A stretch of 6,721 nt of DNA from an uncultured Acidimicrobiales bacterium (GTDB lineage Bacteria > Actinomycetota > Acidimicrobiia > Acidimicrobiales > UBA10347), in NCBI GenBank assembly GCA_937942965.1, contig CALDGN010000213.1, forward strand, positions 1-6,721, given 5' to 3'. The position numbers were made by a program, and so were the translations under genes. This document shows positions 6,231 to 6,721 of this stretch, in pieces. How positions within the stretch are numbered: position 1 is the stretch's first letter; every line of letters starts with the position of its first letter. The notes below the pieces were generated by a model, which worked only from the letters and a program-made list of their open reading frames with translations, made no database searches and was not told the DNA's origin.

Positions 6231-6721
6231 TTACTGAGTGCTGGCTGCGAGTCGCCGGTTGGCGACGCGGGTTGCACTGCGAATTTCGTCGTGGTCGATG
6301 TAGACACCACGCAGGTGGCGGGCGCCTCCAGAGGCGAACGCGTCACGGCCATGCAAGATGCGGCGGTTGTCGAAACCGACCATGTCGCCAGGTGCAAATG
6401 GATAGCTGATCTGGAAGCGAGGGTCGGCTGCCATTTCAGAGAAGACCGCCATGGCGTCGTACGCTCGGGGCATGTCCTCGGGCGCCATGTCCGGGAAGCC
6501 GCGCACCGGGTAGAACGCCCGCATGGTCAGCGGCGCACCGTCGGGGCCGTGATCAATCATAGGACCAGACCACCGGTGGTCTAGGCCTGGTCCGCGATTG
6601 AAGAAGACCCAGTTGAGCGTCGTCAGCGCCTCGTAGTGGTCGGGGGCCTCGTCTCGGAGTGCGTCGACCAGGGCGAGGCCGTCGGTCATGGTTGAGAAGC
6701 CGCCTTCGGTCTCGTTGACCA
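6231..6721 (-). CDS. Gamma-butyrobetaine dioxygenase (BBOX/TauD family), N-terminus beyond window
   Basis: Only the C-terminal 163 or so residues are in view; the frame stays open to the right edge, so the ATG at 6689 is internal, not the start. Visible motifs are NETEGGFSTMTDG at the edge, matching the strand after the HxD site in this family, then FDNRRILHGRDAF, whose His (codon 6351-6353) is the distal Fe(II) ligand, and ARHLRGVYIDHDEIRS, whose first Arg is the expected 2-oxoglutarate anchor. I recall human BBOX1 having the parallel DNWRLLHGR and SRHLEGAYADWD segments. The enzyme hydroxylates gamma-butyrobetaine to L-carnitine using O2 and 2-oxoglutarate. The HxD half of the iron site lies outside the window. 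Trimethyllysine dioxygenase is a homologous alternative, but the downstream carnitine genes favour butyrobetaine. Confidence 0.88.
   Translation of the reverse strand, partial: VNETEGGFSTMTDGLALVDALRDEAPDHYEALTTLNWVFFNRGPGLDHRWSGPMIDHGPDGAPLTMRAFYPVRGFPDMAPEDMPRAYDAMAVFSEMAADPRFQISYPFAPGDMVGFDNRRILHGRDAFASGGARHLRGVYIDHDEIRSATRVANRRLAASTQ

Noticed and set aside
4448..6584. Several plus-strand frames opposite the carnitine operon (4448-4870, 5638-6048, 5667-6131, 6135-6584)
   Set aside because: Each is the complement of a strongly supported enzyme gene, with low-complexity Arg-rich translations and no domains.
6231..6689. A complete 152-residue protein starting at the ATG at 6689
   Set aside because: The same frame continues upstream to the window edge with family-matching residues (NETEGGFST), so the ATG is internal to a larger dioxygenase gene.

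Overview
The window is GC-rich and densely coding, with GTG as well as ATG starts and several stop/start overlaps. It carries an oxidoreductase of the bacterial-luciferase (LLM) type that is usually F420-dependent. Together with DMSP-lyase-like and carnitine/betaine genes, this suggests a high-GC actinomycete, plausibly a marine Acidimicrobiia-like lineage. That placement is inference from gene content and composition. No rRNA, tRNA, CRISPR array or mobile element is visible.

Layout. (1) 1-678, minus, cut by the left edge: a cupin of the DMSP-lyase family (DddQ/DddL-like) with a complete metal/catalytic motif set. (2) 761-1861, plus, divergent from the cupin across an 82-nt gap: an enolase-superfamily (mandelate racemase type) enzyme resembling hydroxyproline-betaine/proline-betaine epimerases. 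An ATGA overlap couples it to an unrecognised 51-residue protein with two membrane helices (1858-2013). (3) 2091-3128, plus: an LLM-class, probably F420-dependent oxidoreductase. (4) 3129-3379: an intergenic stretch rich in inverted repeats, including a 24-bp hairpin. (5) 3380-4156, plus: an OmpR/PhoB-type response regulator, coupled by a GTGA overlap to a 56-residue single-helix membrane protein (4153-4323), with no histidine kinase in the window. (6) 4325-6721, minus: an operon of gamma-butyrobetaine dioxygenase (5' end beyond the right edge), a BKACE-family 3-dehydrocarnitine cleavage enzyme, and L-carnitine 3-dehydrogenase. Its last gene ends one base from the end of the 56-residue gene.

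How the genes fit together. The minus-strand operon encodes consecutive steps from gamma-butyrobetaine to L-carnitine to 3-dehydrocarnitine to betainyl-CoA plus acetoacetate; a betainyl-CoA thioesterase and a transporter are not in view. With the DMSP-lyase-like cupin and the betaine-epimerase-like enzyme, the theme is catabolism of onium osmolytes (DMSP, proline-type betaines, carnitine). The response regulator could control part of this, but nothing in the sequence proves it. The least explained items are the two small membrane proteins coupled to larger genes, and the nest of dyads upstream of the regulator.
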